Made by a program: the position numbers and the translations under genes | Part shown: one piece after another, positions 63,829 through 64,000 of the stretch | Layout of the letters: every line of letters begins with the position of its first letter | Numbering within the stretch: the first letter of the stretch is position 1 | Assembly: GCF_047276495.1 (NCBI RefSeq) | Contig: NZ_CP178543.1 | Coordinates: 6,200,001 to 6,264,000, forward strand | Direction: 5' to 3' | Length of the DNA stretch: 64,000 bases | Source of the DNA: Capilliphycus salinus | GTDB taxonomy: Bacteria > Cyanobacteriota > Cyanobacteriia > Cyanobacteriales > Microcoleaceae | The notes under the pieces: model-generated | Seen by the model: the letters and a program-made list of their open reading frames with translations, nothing else | Database searches by the model: none | What the model was told of the DNA's origin: nothing

Positions 63829-64000
63829 TTAACGAAAGACGATATCCGATTGTAATCTTAAATCGAGGTCTTCTTCGGGACGAATCACCAGAACTTCGAC
63901 TTTCTCCCGTCCTAAGAATACTCCGGCGATCGCACCCAGTCCGGCACCGCCGAGAACTTCTTCGGTGGCGATCGCTTTATCTCCGACAATTCCTGCAATA
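63829..64000 (-). CDS. Glycine-rich (glycine-zipper-like) protein, 5' part outside the window
   Basis: The last 56 codons of a minus-strand gene are visible. They read AIATEEVLGGAGLGAIAGVF, then LGREKVEVLVIRPEEDLDLR and a short tail ending in FR and TAA. Gly/Ala periodicity suggests a glycine-zipper segment that may insert in or span a membrane, followed by an acidic tail. Family not recognised. Confidence 0.65.
   Translation of the reverse strand, partial: IAGIVGDKAIATEEVLGGAGLGAIAGVFLGREKVEVLVIRPEEDLDLRLQSDIVFR

Noticed and set aside
1..64000. tRNA and rRNA genes
   Set aside because: I looked for T-loop (GGTTCGAAT-type) signatures and rRNA-like stretches by eye and found none I could fold into a cloverleaf; a covariance search would be decisive.

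Overview
The window is chromosomal DNA of a cyanobacterium. The evidence is abundant GCGATCGC (HIP1-like) octamers, the cytochrome b6f subunit PetL, the bicarbonate transporter SbtA with its PII-like partner SbtB, a long pentapeptide-repeat protein, cyanobacterial-type LptA/LptB/LptF, and GGGAATA-type heptamer repeats. A filamentous, Oscillatoriales-like host is my guess; no rRNA or tRNA is present to test it.

Layout. 0-13 kb: end of a low-complexity membrane protein, a GT-C-like membrane protein, the lptF-lptB-lptA lipopolysaccharide-export genes, a pentapeptide-repeat protein, petL (33 codons), aroB, a type II restriction-modification pair and a small membrane protein. 13.4-19.4 kb: an RND efflux permease and its adaptor, divergent from a TetR regulator, with three matching 16-bp operator-like palindromes between them. 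19.4-24 kb: an IS200/IS605 element whose tnpA and tnpB are both frameshifted; a group II intron with an intact reverse transcriptase/maturase/HNH protein lies between tnpB and the element's right-end hairpin. 24-27.3 kb: sbtB and sbtA with a small membrane protein and a decayed transposase, bracketed by inverted 36-bp repeats. 27.9-35.4 kb: an atypical response regulator with PAS domain, a membrane protein, two SDR oxidoreductases, and two convergent GH13 glucan enzymes.

35.4-51 kb is an accessory, defence-rich stretch. Its core is a three-gene minus-strand operon: a zinc-ribbon PD-(D/E)xK nuclease, a DinG/XPD-like Fe-S helicase, and a prokaryotic PIWI protein. This matches the pPIWI_RE module, which has been described computationally but, to my knowledge, is little studied by experiment. 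Around it are gene fragments, a NACHT ATPase truncated by an ISAs1 insertion, a 56-bp tandem repeat, an intact IscB RNA-guided nuclease with its upstream omega-RNA region, and a two-repeat CRISPR remnant without cas genes.

51-64 kb returns to ordinary genes: mgtE, a PAS-GGDEF-EAL protein, icd, a parallel beta-helix surface protein, a secreted protein, a branching-enzyme-like GH13 protein, an M23 peptidase and the end of a glycine-rich protein.

The most notable content is the coexistence of three RNA- or DNA-guided nuclease lineages (TnpB, broken; IscB, apparently intact; pPIWI_RE, apparently intact), the intron nested in the TnpB element, and the mobile-looking sbtAB carbon-uptake island.
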